Assembly: GCA_033002965.1 (NCBI GenBank)
Contig: JAURVB010013895.1
Span: 1 to 64,000, forward strand
DNA from: Piper betle
Taxonomy: Eukaryota; Streptophyta; Magnoliopsida; Piperales; Piperaceae
Length of the DNA stretch: 64,000 nucleotides
Reading direction: 5' to 3'
In this document: positions 34,286 through 46,020 of the stretch, piece after piece
Numbering within the stretch: position 1 is the first letter of the stretch
Layout of the letters: each line of letters opens with the position of its first letter
Program-made: the position numbers and the translations under genes
The notes under the pieces: model-generated
The model's input: only the letters and a program-made list of their open reading frames with translations
Databases searched by the model: none
Told to the model about the DNA's origin: nothing

Positions 34286-34962
34286 TTCTATCTAGATACT
34301 AAAAATCTGATCATGATCGTATACATCGTAAATCCACTCTACTGTCTCTGACATATCTTGGCTGCTAACAACTAGGCTCAAGTTGTCTAGTCATGTGTGT
34401 CTGATCCGAAGGGGTTTGGATCATGGTACTGACACATATGATGGTAAACCTATGCTAAACCCACTCTAATCTCTTGAAATCTGGAGTGGCTGCTTTCATC
34501 AGTGCTGACTGGCCCTCAAATGGCAATCACTGATCTGGTGCCTAATCTCTAGTAGAATCCGGTCAAATATTAAATCTCATACGCTATGGTGGTCCTGATC
34601 TTCTCCTTGTCATATCGAGACCTATGTCTGACAAAAGAAGCCAAAACTGTTGCCCGTAGGTCATAAACTAGTGGAAGAGGGGGATGCGGTGAAGTGCCCA
34701 TTGGACTATCGATCCACCTCATTACTCATCGTCATTCATCACTATCTTCTGGAAGTGGTCCATCTCATGTGCCAACTAACCTATCAGTATTTCTATACTT
34801 CAAGCTCCTTACCTGTTACCCCATTTCTTTTTAACTCATTCCTATCATGTACACCATGTTCTATGGAAACAGAACTAATGTGGTGACATGCAAGACACAG
34901 AGATCTCGTCAATATCCAATTCACTTATGCGATGGACAGAACTAGTGGGTCTCTAAGCCCAT

Positions 34963-35414
34963 CATGACAATCCTGTCAGATTCCTGCTCACATCTGTTGA
35001 CATCCGTTGACAATTCTACTTCTGCTAGCACTACAACATTCCTTGCTCATATCTAACTGACAACAGTATGATATCACAAGAAAAAGCCATAGAAATGACA
35101 TGCCAACTCAACTAAGGCCAATTCCACATATTTCTGATAAGGTCCTGAATACACTGTTATCCAAACAACTTATGAAGAAAAATCTGCATGACAATCCTGT
35201 TAGATTCCTGCTCACATCTGTTGACATCCGTTGACAATTCTACTTCTGCTAGCACTACAACATTCCCTGCTCATATCTAACTGACAAACAGTATGATATC
35301 ACAAGAAAAATCCATAGAAATGACATGCCAACTCAACTAAGGCCAATTCCACATACTTCTGATCAAGGTCCTGAATACACTGTTATCCAAACAACTTATG
35401 AAGAAAAAATCTGC
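34963..35414 (-). repeat. 224-bp tandem duplication in the outer element
   Basis: CATGACAATCCTGTCAGATT at 34963 recurs at 35187 with one change. The following ~200 bp are nearly identical, through the GAAGAAAAATCTGCATG segment. The matching part of the inner element has been deleted, so it is unknown whether the duplication is general in the family. Confidence 0.92.
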
Positions 35415-35517
35415 ATGTAAAGAAAATAGACAGAAACATACCTGCCAGCTGGACTTGGAGCAGTCTTTGCACACACATCACCTATAACAATATCTGTACA
35501 TCTTAATCGGCCGAGAG

Positions 35518-35531
35518 TGGCTCTGATACCA
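35518..35531 (-). promoter_or_regulatory. Primer-binding site of the outer element
   Basis: On the minus strand this reads TGGTATCAGAGCCA, a perfect initiator Met-tRNA site, four bases inside the 5' LTR (which ends at 35536). It proves that 35536-38447 is the 5' LTR and that the element reads on the minus strand. Confidence 0.95.
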
Positions 35532-35535
35532 ATTC

Positions 35536-38447
35536 TGTAACACCCCAAATCCGGTTCATGCTCGTGAACCGAACCGGCATGTTACAGGCCCCAGTTAGGT
35601 CGGCTAACCCGAACCTAACTCATGCGGATCCAATCTCGGCGTCTTAAGATGAAGATATTACTCGTCATGCATGGATGAATGCACAAAATCCTAATATGAT
35701 ACTACATGGATGACATGCAAACTAAATTACACACCATCACAATTACAATCAAAATCGATGAAAATTCTGAAATAAAATGGACAAAGTTTCCCCTAAAAGT
35801 GCAATTAGGGTCACCCTGTCAAAATACTATATATAACCATATATATAAACATGTTTCTATATATCACGCAATTTCATTCACACAATCTGATATACTGTTT
35901 ACTTGCTCTAAAGCATGGGTCTCAACCCACCACGCTCCTGTTGTGCAATCTATTCATGTTTCACATTCTATCATGTCTTAATATGTAATCATGTCACATC
36001 ATCATGTCTCAAGCATTTAATCACACCATTCACTATATAATAACATCATAAACACAATATCATCACTCAATCAACTGACATGTGTGCAAGCGACAACAGT
36101 GCTCCTCCGTCCAAGCTGGCTCCTCCAACTCGTGATTATTACCTACATATAGTATAAAAACACGTCAGTAACAAGTGTTACTGGTCCGAAAAATAAAATA
36201 ACTATAACAAGCTGGCTATGAGAGCAAACTCTCATATGAAAGAAAACATCATATACTCCACGTGAACACTCTGAAGGGCACTACTGAGGAGCCACTGGGC
36301 TGCAGACCCGGTAGCATCCCGAACTTACTGATCTGCTACTGCTGATGCCGCTCTCGACATTTTCTTACTTCATTTTCTGGTCTCAAATCCTAAGCCCTCT
36401 CCTTACCTCCATATTTCTCCTGGCCTTGAGCACGAAGGCCGAGTACTCTCAGGCAGTCGCCTTTAGTACCCTTTGAACCACAAGTCCGGACATGCGCTGT
36501 ACTAAACAGTACCCGTAAACCTCCACGTTCTCCGGGTGTGAGGAACTCAAACGCGGAGTTGTCAGGATCCCTCGGGAATGGAACAGTCCGCTGGCACTAA
36601 TCCAGAGCCCGCTTTGACTGTCACGGCATCCGCTCATGGTACATGCAGTCGGTTTCTCCATCTCTCGTCTCACTGAAAATGCGAAAACTACATATATATA
36701 GGGCTGGGGAGGGATTTATATAATAGGCCCGAAGGCAACTTGTGGTGGATCTTGTTTTCGAAATCATCCTCGAGGGGTTATTAATCCGGAAAACTGTTCG
36801 GTTAAATGGCCCGAGTTAAGTGGGATCTGATAAAACGCCACTTAACCCGTCCTGCATATAATAAAATAAACATACAATAGAAGAGCGTAAAACAAAGATC
36901 GAGTCCTAAACGGACCTGGTAGAAGCTCCAAGCGTGTCATCGCGCCTAGGCGGTGAGCTCCTACTCCGTACCTACACATCAAAACTAAATACTAACGCCC
37001 GCTAACTAAATGATGAATCAAACTTGTTATGATCAAACACACTCACAACACAACATCAACCATAACAATCAACAATTATATAATCATAAGTATGAAAGAA
37101 ATTCTAATTCCTATTCATACCAATCTTATTGTGTTTTTCTAAGTTATGTCGTAATCACTTATCATGCTCTCATTCACACTTAATCTCATCACGCAACTCA
37201 TCGTTTCATCCATATTAAGCATTAATCACATCAATAAATCAACCCTAGCTTGCTGTGCTAACAATCATCAAGTTTAAATTATAAATTCGGAGGTAATTAT
37301 ACCTCACGTCCTCAGCAATCGGCGACGACTAGGGTTCCGTCGCGTGTCTCGGAGCTCACATTCGGCGCTCGTCGACATCTGAAGTTCGATCAGGATCGAC
37401 TAGATAAGCTCCGTGGAAGATCCGATGAATTCTAGCAAATCCGGTTTTCCGGCAGGTTCCAGCGGTTTTCTGGCAGACTTCAATCTTCAATAGTTTTCTG
37501 GCAGCTTCCGACGGTTTTCCGGCGACAACCGTTGGCGGCGTCCACTGGCCAGAATGCAATGGTATTGGGTACCATTGGAACCGGCTCGGCGAGCCCGACG
37601 CGTCTACAGCGTCGACATGGTCGGCGGAGGTGGCGCCTTGCCGGAAAAATGGCTAAAGCAGGGCCGGCAGCGATGGGTAGCTAGATTCGGCCGGCCTGGG
37701 CGGCGATGGCCTCTGCTCCGATCAGGGAAGGTCGCTGGGTGGTCGAGGGTGTTGAGGCTAAAGCTGGATCACGGTGGCGATGGTCGCCGGCGGCGCGAAT
37801 GGCGACGTGGGCACAAGCCGAGCCTGGCGCTAGGCACGGCGAATCCGGCATCGCAACGGCCAAACAATGGCTGGGGTTGGTCGGGGCGGCACAACAACGC
37901 CGTGGCAAGGCTAGGCGACGACGCTGCACGGGGGTGGCTTCAAGGCAAGGGTTTAGAAAAGAAAACGTTGAGAGGGAAGAAAAGGGCTGGTGGCAAACTT
38001 GTAAATATTACTTAACTCGTCTCCGGCTCGAGTCAAGAATAATAATTAAGTCGCATTAAATCCTAAAAAATTCCATAAAAATCAGGAAAAATCCCGTAAA
38101 ATCAAACAAACACCAAAACATCACAATGATATGCTCTAGAACTATCAACCCATCCAAACTGCCCGTAACGTGTCCTAACGCGATAAACGACCTAAAACTA
38201 ATTCTACGATCCACTTTATATATAAATAAAAAAAAGTAACTAGCATACTCTATATCTGATAACTCATTGTGTTCTGCTATGTTCATGACGTTATCATCAT
38301 ATACTTGGGTATGCATGACCCTCATAGCTCATGCACGCGACTGGCGTCGGCTCAGTACACGTGTTCTGAATCTGACTCAACTCGAAAATAACAGTCGAAC
38401 CGATCGGTTCTAAATATAAAACCCCGACTCAAGTCGTGAATTTTACA
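35536..38447 (-). repeat. 5' LTR of the outer element (copy F)
   Basis: 2912 bp. On the plus strand it starts TGTAACACCCC and ends GAATTTTACA. It has the family's GC-rich region at about 37300-38000 and the CCTAGGCGGTGAGCTCCTAC segment near 36945. Confidence 0.92.
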
Positions 38448-39063
38448 CCATCATTTTTACTCCATTAAAATAACTCAAACCCATAATTTTTCTTTAAAAA
38501 ACTGTTTGCCGTACATTTATCAGGATTGTCAAATCAAGCCAGGCCACCTCCTAATATTGTGCTTCATATTTGGCCGCTTGGGCCGCCTGGGCCGGAAAGT
38601 TCTAACCATCTTGGGCCGGATCCAACAGGCGGCAGACTGATCCGGTAGCCCTATTCGAATTTGCGAGGTGTTGTAGCCCAATGGTAGTTTTTACTAAATT
38701 CTTTTTCATATTGTAAGGGTCAAATAAACAGATTCATATTAATTTATCTTATATAAAAATCTAAACTTAAAGCAAAATCATGGATACTTAGGTCAGTTGG
38801 AAAAAAAATATCACAAATTCGTAAAAAGAGAATAAATTATTATTACATTTAACCATTTAATTGTAGAATTTTTTTAAAAAAATGGGGAACAAACAATTGC
38901 TAAAATATAAAACCTTGAAAACCGTTTGCAACAGTAACCCATCCCTATGACAAGGGTTGCACTTTAAGCTCGGGCTCTTATTTGATTAGTTTATATTTTT
39001 CTAATAAAAGATATTTAAAATTTTTATTTATTTATTTATTAATTAAAAGATTTAACCCAATAA
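38448..39063. other. Spacer upstream of the complex I gene, no feature seen
   Basis: AT-rich except for a GC-richer stretch near 38575-38650 (TTGGGCCGCCTGGGCC). No repeat family of the window was recognised here. It should contain the upstream control region of the gene at 39201. Confidence 0.4.
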
Positions 39064-39070
39064 TATAAAT
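39064..39070 (+). promoter_or_regulatory. Candidate TATA box of the complex I gene
   Basis: TATAAAT, 131 bp upstream of the start codon, the only TATA-like string at a suitable distance in the ~150 bp before the GC-rich leader. Assigned by position only. Confidence 0.35.
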
Positions 39071-39200
39071 GCTAACAAATCCCTAACCAAGGATATTATT
39101 AACATCTTCCAACTCGGTAGCCGGTCGCTAATAAAGGAGTAGAAGAAAAGTGGGGCGAAGAAGAAGAAGGGGAAAGAGATCGGGAGGAGTGGTGGTCAGA

Positions 39201-39525
39201 ATGGGGGGAGGGATGGAGGTGAACAAGAACAGGTTCATCGAGGACTGGAGCACCGGCCGGGAGAACCTGGAGCACAACTTCCGCTGGACCCGGCGCAACC
39301 TCGCCCTCGTCGGCATCTTCGGCATCGCCGTCCCCATCCTCGTCTACAAGGGCATCGTCCGCGAATTCGTATCTCCTCCTCACCTTCTTGGATTTCTTTT
39401 TCGTTATATGTGTTTTTTGGTGTTTCTTCCATAATTTGTGTTTGCGGGTCTTATCCTCTCGTGCTTTGATTTCGCAGCATATGCAAGATGAGGACGCTGG
39501 GCGGCCGTATCGGAAGTTTCTGTGA
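39201..39525 (+). CDS. Mitochondrial complex I subunit, B15/NDUFB4 type
   Basis: Two coding exons, 39201-39368 and 39478-39525, separated by a 109-bp GT-AG intron, give a 71-residue protein. It starts MGGGMEVNKN, has the ENLEHNFRWTRRNLAL block, one hydrophobic segment (about residues 34-48, LALVGIFGIAVPILV) and the YKGIVREF segment. Exon 2 adds HMQDEDAGRPYRKFL and a stop. This matches, from memory, the short plant B15-like accessory subunit of NADH:ubiquinone oxidoreductase in the inner mitochondrial membrane. It helps build the membrane arm and has no catalytic centre. An ATG 51 bp upstream is in frame but gives an arginine-rich, non-family extension, so the MGGGME start is preferred. Exon 1 is very GC-rich at third positions, as in many monocot genes. 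AATAATAAA-like bases near 39544 could serve polyadenylation. Confidence 0.9.
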
Positions 39526-39555
39526 TTGTGTGTGGCATTTTGTAATAATAAACAA

Positions 39556-40790
39556 GGTAAATTGGCAGGACTGAATCTGTTCAAGTCCTGGAATTTGAGA
39601 AACCTGGTTCCCTCTTTTGATGTTTAGGTTGTTGTCTGCACACAATACAATTACCGATGGATTAATGTGAGTTTCAATTTGGTTTGGAAACTATGGGATA
39701 AGTGCGTGTGGCGTTCTTGATTGTACTTGTCTATAAATTGTGATGAAATTGGGCGTTTTTTGTCGGGATTGATTGTGTTCGGAGTCCTGGAAGTTGCAAA
39801 ACTTGGTTCCTTGTTTTGTTTGCTTATACTTTCTTCGAGGGAGTACTTTGTTATTGGAATTGCTCATAGATATAGGTTTGGGTTTCGATTTGGTGTGGAA
39901 ATTAACGTAAATGTCTTTTTTATATATATAATGGATTTATCATCTATCACTAAATATTCGAACAAATTGGATACATGTTTTTAGTGCCATGATTTTTTCA
40001 GATATGGTTCTTGTTATGGGTATGATGTGGAGAATTAATGATCTTTTTACTTGGCTTTTGAATATGAGTTGGAAGTTATGCGGTACTTAGAAGTGCGAGA
40101 AATGGGGCACAAAGGCAGGTCGCAGTCTATTTTCAGGTTCATGTCAATTTCAGGCTCACTAACACTATGAACATCACTAAATTGGCAGGATTGATTGTGT
40201 TTAAGCCCCGGAATTTTAGAAAATTGGTTCCTTGGTTTGATGTTTAGATTGCTGTTTGCAAACTTTGATCAATGCAAGTTTCGATTTGGATTCTTGTTGG
40301 GAGTTCTTGGTTATGCTTATTTGTAAACTGTCAATTAATTTGGCGTTTTTAGTCAGGTTGATTGTGTTCAAGTCCTGGAAGTTGTGAAATTTGTTACTTG
40401 TTTTGATGCTTAGATTGCTGTTTGGCTATTTACTTCAAGGGAGCTCTTTGACATTGCGTTTCTACTTTGATACTGAAATTGCTGGTGGATCGATGTTGTT
40501 AGACTGGGTTTTTCCCTATCCATCCTAACGATTGGATACATCAGATACATGTTTGCTTAATGGAAGGGGGACGATAAGTTTGTTGCGCCAGTGGGTTTTT
40601 TCTGATATGCTTTATATGGGTATGATGTGGGAAGGTTAATGATCTTGTAACTTGACATTCGAAAATGAAAAGTTAGAAATTGGTTGCAAGTAGAAGTGCA
40701 AAACAAAAGGGGGGCAAGTAACCAGGAGGTAGATTATTTTCAGTTTTGTAGCAATTTTGCATCTCTAAGGCTAAGAACATGGCTAAAAAT
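39556..40790 (+). repeat. ~620-bp tandem duplication directly downstream of the complex I gene
   Basis: AAATTGGCAGGA at 39559 recurs at 40179, and the following landmarks repeat in order. These are a GGCGTTTTT...GTC segment (39753 and 40342), GATACATGTTT (39969 and 40548), ATGGGTATGATGTGG (40016 and 40617) and a TATTTTCAG segment (40128 and 40734). Within each unit there is a shorter internal repeat (GTCCTGGAA-type sequence, about 170-200 bp apart). The copies are moderately diverged. Confidence 0.85.
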
Positions 40791-41103
40791 ATTTTAAGTT
40801 CGTTGAATTAAAAGCCCTCGTTTTTTATGGTTTTTATCTTTTAAGGATTTAATTCAGTTCTAGGTTTTTGGATGTGCTTTGAGGTTCGAGAATTCTTTAT
40901 AATCTTACCAGGAGGATCTATTTAGTGTTGGCCAATCACTTTAAAATTAAGTGGTCAAAAAGCCCTTATAGATAAGAGAGATCAACCATTCCATCACACT
41001 ATCGGTGTCCTTGTTTTTCCTTAATGTGAAGCGACCGGAAGAATGAGAGACTGTGAACCATCTGTTTTTGGTGTGACTTGGGCTGCAGAATGTTGCACCT
41101 AGG
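40791..41103. other. Spacer, no feature seen
   Basis: No coding signal or shared repeat recognised between the tandem duplication and the TIR element. Confidence 0.4.
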
Positions 41104-41672
41104 AGGTAGGGTTTGTTTGTTTGGATTGTGAGAAATAGAAAGTTTGGGAAAATTATTTTTTTCACTTTCAGTTGTTTAGTTTACAAAAAAATGTGAGAAA
41201 AGAAATTTATTTTTCATTATGATGAAAAATCCATCGACAATCATTTTCCCATAAAAAATACAAAGGTGAGAATGATGATATATATATATGTATATTTAAC
41301 TAAATACATTAGAGTACATGATTAAAAAACTTTTTTTCTTTTTTTTCATTTTCTTTCATTATTTCACAATAAAAACAATAGGTGGTCAGTTTGGATTGTA
41401 AGAAAGAGATAGAGAGTGTGAGAAAAGTACATCTTTTTCATATTTTTACTTGTTTGATTTGCTAAAAAACGTGAAAAAAGAAAATTTGTTTTCCGTTGCA
41501 ATGAAAACCTCTTCAAAATCATTTTTTCAAAAGAAATGTTAGCAAACGAGAGAAAGGATAATGATCATATCCAAATCTTCCTTTCTTTCTTTCTAACGAA
41601 ATATATGAGAGAAAACAATCGTTAATTTTTTTTTTCTCACGTCCACTTTCTCGCTTTCCAAACAAACCTTAG
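41104..41672. mobile_element. Small non-autonomous TIR (MITE-like) element
   Basis: The left end is GGTTTGTTTGTTTGGATTGT, then GAGAAA. The right end, reversed, is AAGGTTTGTTTGGAAAGCGA, then GAAA, so the ends form imperfect inverted repeats. Inside, a block from the left end recurs near 41390 (GTTTGGATTGTAAGAAAGAG and GTTTGATTTGCTAAAAAACG against 41124 and 41173), as if two copies were fused. No protein is encoded. Boundaries are approximate and no target duplication was identified. Confidence 0.5.
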
Positions 41673-41710
41673 AAAAATAAAAGTCATTGCCATTGGGACT
41701 CCTTGACTGG

Positions 41711-42003
41711 TATGCTTCTCTTCCTCGCATGTCTTAGGAACTAAAAGTAAAATATGATCATATACTCCCCCAAAAGTGTCAGTGGAGCTTCAGTGTATTA
41801 TTGTATTTCATGATCTTGCTCGTTGTCTTCTTGTTCTTTCTCTGCCCTCAAAATATCATGCTTCTTTTCCTCGCATATCTTAGGAACCAAGAGTAAAATA
41901 TGATCATATACTCCCTTAATAGTGTCACAAAATGGAACTTCAGTGTATTATTATATTTCTTGATTTTGCTAGTTGTCTTTGTGTTCTTCCCCTTGCCCTC
42001 AAA
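41711..42003 (+). repeat. 146-bp tandem duplication
   Basis: ATGCTTCTCTTCCTCGCATG at 41712 recurs at 41858 with one substitution. The units continue in parallel through AAAATATGATCATATACTCC and GCCCTCAAAATAT. The units differ at scattered bases and one small indel. Confidence 0.9.
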
Positions 42004-43460
42004 ATATGAACTAAAAAGTATGAAAAAAGGGTGTGAATTTTTTTATAGTAGATAAAGTGTAAGATCCTCTTTTAGTTTAAATGTTGGAGTTTGCAAAAAG
42101 CACAAATGCTTCACATCTATGATTTATGTTATTTAGCATTTAATGTATGCGTATCGTCAGTAAGCCATTGTGTTTTTGTATTCCATAATCTGATCCTGTA
42201 AACTTCTCCTCACGAGAAGATGCTTTTTTGTTTTCTTTTTCTTCTTAATTCTTTTATTATTTTACGATAAATGTGATTTGTTCTCTACGTGATATATGTT
42301 ACTCTTTCTCTATATTAATGGTATTTTCATTCTAAGTGCAATTTGGTACGACATATTTTGCTAAGAAACCTTTTGCCACCATAACATGTTCTCTTTGCCT
42401 TTTTAAGCTCATTTGAATTGTTATTTATTTGCGTATTCACACGTATCATAGTTTTTTTTTGGAAGTTTCTTTCCCTGGTGTTGACTTTGTATCTGTTAAG
42501 GTTTAATGAAACTATATACAATTTTTAGTTAAATGCCCTTCTTGGTTGTTGTTTTATGCCTTTTGGAGGAAATTTAAGTTTTCTTTTGCTATCAAAAGAT
42601 GGCATATATGTGTTGAGAAACTTGAGCTTATTTCTTTGGGGGAGCCGTGGATGTCTGCTGCCAGTTCAGACTAGTTTGATTGTAAGTAATTAATCATGAA
42701 GAATAACAGAGCAAAGTTGCGAGTGCAGATAGAAGTTGTTGGCACTGTTCTGCAACTATTGTTTTAACTCGGCTTGCCATCTAATGCTTGTGGACCCATA
42801 TTGCATGTATTACAACTGAATTTGGGGAGACAAAAATCAGTGATGGTTGGGATAAAAAAGTATGCTAAGCAAAATTCATAGTATCTTTTAAACTGTTATA
42901 TGGATAAACTCACTATTTCTCCGTTTTTTTTAGAGCTTTTGGTGCTGTTTATACGCTTTCATTGATCTGTTTTACTGCCAGAATTAGAGGTATATATCCT
43001 TGTAGGTCTTCTATAGTTTCATTTCAATTATCTGAGTTTTCTAGATTTTTTTTCCAAAAAACCTTTTGGTAATCTTTATATACAGCATTGATTTGTATTT
43101 CTGCAAGAATTGTTTAGAAATGTCTTATATGGTTCCATTTTAAACGAAGTTGAATTGAAAGGAAACCTCAAAATTAAAAGGAATTAACCCAGAGGGTTTT
43201 TTAACAAAGTTGAGGCAGACTAATTGGGTGCTACTTATTGAGCTTTTTGCATATCGCGGCCCTAAAGAAGCTCACTTGCCACTTCGGAGATAAGGCCCAT
43301 TTGATTTTCAGATCCGAGGCATGGGCGCTTTTTCGCCTAATTTGCCCTGGGTTCCGGCTGGGTCCGCATTGTCGGGCTTTTATGGAGGATTCTGCTCGGT
43401 CATGTTTAAAAAATTTTTATTTCAAATGAACTTGAGAGGTTGACCTCCTGTTCGAGTATT
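42004..43460. other. No gene or repeat recognised
   Basis: AT-rich sequence with no long frame up to about 43230. The GC-richer stretch 43230-43430 has one short plus-strand frame with no recognised similarity. Confidence 0.4.
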
Positions 43461-43619
43461 GTAGACCCACACTGATTAAAGATCAAATTCGCAGGAAGTG
43501 CGAAGGATGTACTCTCTTATCAGAGCGGTCTACACACTTGAAGAGGGTTCGGATCGATTGTGCGTGGGCGCACCCAACCAGTCACGCTACATACTTGAGC
43601 ACTTAAAGAAAATGAGATG

Positions 43620-44160
43620 TTATATGTTAGTTAGTAATTATAAAAGTTGCGCCGTATGTATACGGTAGTGGTCGACACATACGAGGGTTGTTCAGGTTTG
43701 ATGGATTGTCAACGCATGCACGGACATTACACTTACCACAAAATTTTAAATTCTTTTTACATGTTATTTTAAAGTAAGAAGAAGTGGTGGTAAGCACACA
43801 TCCAGTAGCGATGATGGTCATCGGGCATTGATGGATTCCGAATATCAGATTATTAAGAAAAAAATCATTAATGGTTTTACGTGTTATTTAAAAATAGGAA
43901 GGAAGTGGGACGTAAGCATCTCGTAGTGGTGGACACGTATGACTGTTGTCTGTGATTGACGATTTGTGGACGTAAACAATGACACTACGGTCTAGTGCAC
44001 TTAGAGAAATCTCACCCTTATATATTAACATTGTTACAAACATTAGACGAAGTTAGACGAAATGTATAATGAAGCGGTCGACACGTATTCTGGTCCTAAC
44101 CTTTGAAGGCGTGACGAAGGGAGTGAAAGTACAGTGTCACACACATTAATGCATTTTTTT
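43620..44160. repeat. Degenerate repeats with a GTGGTCGACACGTA-type core
   Basis: GTAGTGGTCGACACATACG (about 43665), GTAGTGGTGGACACGTATGA (about 43924) and GAAGCGGTCGACACGTATTC (about 44070) share a core. Longer blocks also recur (TTTTACATGTTATTTTAAAG near 43755 and TTTTACGTGTTATTTAAAAA near 43875). The same core occurs in the cleaner tandem array at 53221-53736. Confidence 0.55.
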
Positions 44161-45600
44161 AAAATGTTAAGAATTTTGACAAGAATAATTTTAATGTACA
44201 TTAAGCCTAGATAAGAAGGAAAGAACATTCAGTTGCTAACATGTTAACAATTTTGACGCGAAAAAATAAATATGTGTACAATTATATTTACATAATAAAT
44301 ATATGTAAAGAGTAAAATATGAACATACTAAATTATGTATTGCAAAACTCAATATCACATATACAAATATTTGGCCAGTTGTCCTGTCGGACGATCGTCC
44401 GAATAGTGGGTGGGGTTTTAGGTCGGGGTGACACAACATTAGTCAATGCAGGTTGGGAGAGAATTTAAGCCAGGACGTCGGAAGCGTTGTAGTTTGTGAA
44501 AGAGGCCAACTACTCTGGACTCAACAAATAGATCGCAAAAAGAAAGCCGGAGAGAAGCGGCCGATGAAGGGCAGGTTGGATGCAAGTACCATTGACAGTA
44601 TTCTAAAGAGATAAATAAATATACAATGGCAGGTAATGTTTCTACGACATAGTGTCAACAAGTTCCATATTTGAAAGAATATGACAGATGTGGAGAGCAG
44701 CCATGGAGCGATACAAGAGGGAGGGAGCAGGGGACTGGGGAGGCTTGCAAAGATGAGGGTGATTGTACTGTGCGGAAGGAGCAGCTGATGGATGCGGATG
44801 TGGATGCGGAATGCGTCCAATGCATCGGTACATTAGCTGTGGGGAAGGCATAAATGTGGGGTCTTGAGGACGAGGAGTTGAAAAAGTGGGAGGAGATGAA
44901 CAGAGTTTGTTAAGCTATTGAAAGGTTTTAGCAAATGGTGGTAGGCAGGGAAAACATTGGCTCGTGCCGATGTTTGAATGGAAATCGATGCTATTTATGT
45001 TTGTTGGATTCTAATAAGTAGATATACAGTGATTTTAGTGTGAGTTGGTAGGACGCATTAAAGACGGGTGTCTAACTTGAGCATGGTGTGGTAGGCTACG
45101 AAAACTAATTTGGCTAGAGAAAGTCGAGACCTTTCTCGTAGTGGTTTTGAAAGGTTATTATGAATGGATGAAGCGGATAAAACTGATCCGCATGGGGTCA
45201 GGGCTGGAGAGGTGGAAAATGTACGAGGGTGGGGAGGGGTAGTTGGGAGGCAAAAACTAGTGCCGAAGATTAGATATTCATAGTCACCGCAAAAAGCAGA
45301 ACAGTTCCCGACCTGAAGAGGCGGAAGGTTGCATATAGGGCAGATGGCAACTAGGGAGACGAGTCCTCGGATAGGGTAGAATATCCGACGACGTGGTATT
45401 GGGATGAAGACTACAAGAAGTCTGATAAGATTACTGGGTGATCGATAGTTGTAGAGAAGGTGTCGCCATCAGAGATACTGGGTTTGGTATTCACCTTGTA
45501 TGACAAGAAAAGATGAGGTAGCGTTGTAAAGCCAAGAGAATACTACTATACACAGCAGGTGAAGTTATCTTAGTGTAACATTCAAAGGGAAGAGGTAGGA
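44161..45600. other. No gene recognised
   Basis: Several purine-rich stretches with short frames on both strands, none with recognisable protein features. It probably consists of decayed transposon sequence, but I cannot name the family. Confidence 0.35.
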
Positions 45601-46020
45601 GATGATGATTATTCATATAAGTCATATGTATTGTATTACGACCCGCCAGTTCCGAGTTATAAGTGAAGTGTTATTATATAAAACTAAGTATTTCGTAAAT
45701 TAATTTTTTATTAATTTTCAAAATTATAAATAAGCCCATGGCGTAAAGTTCTTTTTAAATCATACAAATTAAATTCATATATAAGGAACTAGCTAAAGTT
45801 CAAATACTAAGATGATGATTATTCATATAAGTCATATATATTGTGTAACGACCCACTCATTCCGAGTTACAAATCAAGTGTTATTATATAAAACTAAGTG
45901 TTTCATAAATTAATTTTCTATTAATTTTTGACATTATAAATAAACCCATGACGTAAAATTCTTTTTAAATCGTACAAATTAAATTCATACTTAAGGAACT
46001 AGTTAAAGTTCAAATTCTAA
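45601..46020. repeat. 210-bp tandem duplication, possible LTR end
   Basis: GATGATGATTATTCATATAA at 45601 recurs at 45811. The two units stay closely similar to about 46020. The second unit contains TGTAACGACCCACTC at 45844, which looks like the start of an LTR; the first unit has the same site in mutated form. Confidence 0.85.

Larger units (their letters stand above)
34286..35535 (-). other. Internal region of the outer element, 5' part
   Basis: Continues the outer element from the tandem array to its primer-binding site. The left part is the inverted counterpart of 28170-28757 in the inner element. No coding region recognised. Confidence 0.85.
21146..38447 (-). mobile_element. Outer non-autonomous LTR retrotransposon, split by a nested relative
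   Basis: Minus-strand element with its 5' LTR at 35536-38447 and its 3' LTR at 21146-24114. The internal region is in two parts, 34109-35535 and 24115-26453. The flanks are CCATA (21141-21145) and CCATC (38448-38452), a target duplication with one mismatch. Next to the 5' LTR is a Met-tRNA primer site, and next to the 3' LTR a purine tract (ATAAGGAGGGAAGAT on the minus strand). Without the inserted relative it is about 9.6 kb. The ~3.8-kb internal region has no recognisable gag, reverse transcriptase or integrase. The purine tract context GAGGACGAAATTTTTATAAGG resembles the 3' end of Ty3/gypsy pol regions, so I infer a large non-autonomous derivative of a Ty3/gypsy element. Confidence 0.85.

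Noticed and set aside
36449..36673. Minus-strand frame containing HSRGILTTPRLSSSHP, also found at 9414-9698 and 49656-49904
   Set aside because: It recurs because it lies in the shared LTR; it is broken in several copies and has no known domain.
39099..39584. A 161-codon minus-strand frame over the complex I gene
   Set aside because: Shadow of the GC-rich first exon; the plus-strand protein matches a known family across a proper intron.
44521..44853. Overlapping frames on both strands (99 and 69 codons minus, 60 codons plus)
   Set aside because: No recognisable domain, several frames open at once, no splice or start context; probably chance in decayed repeat DNA.
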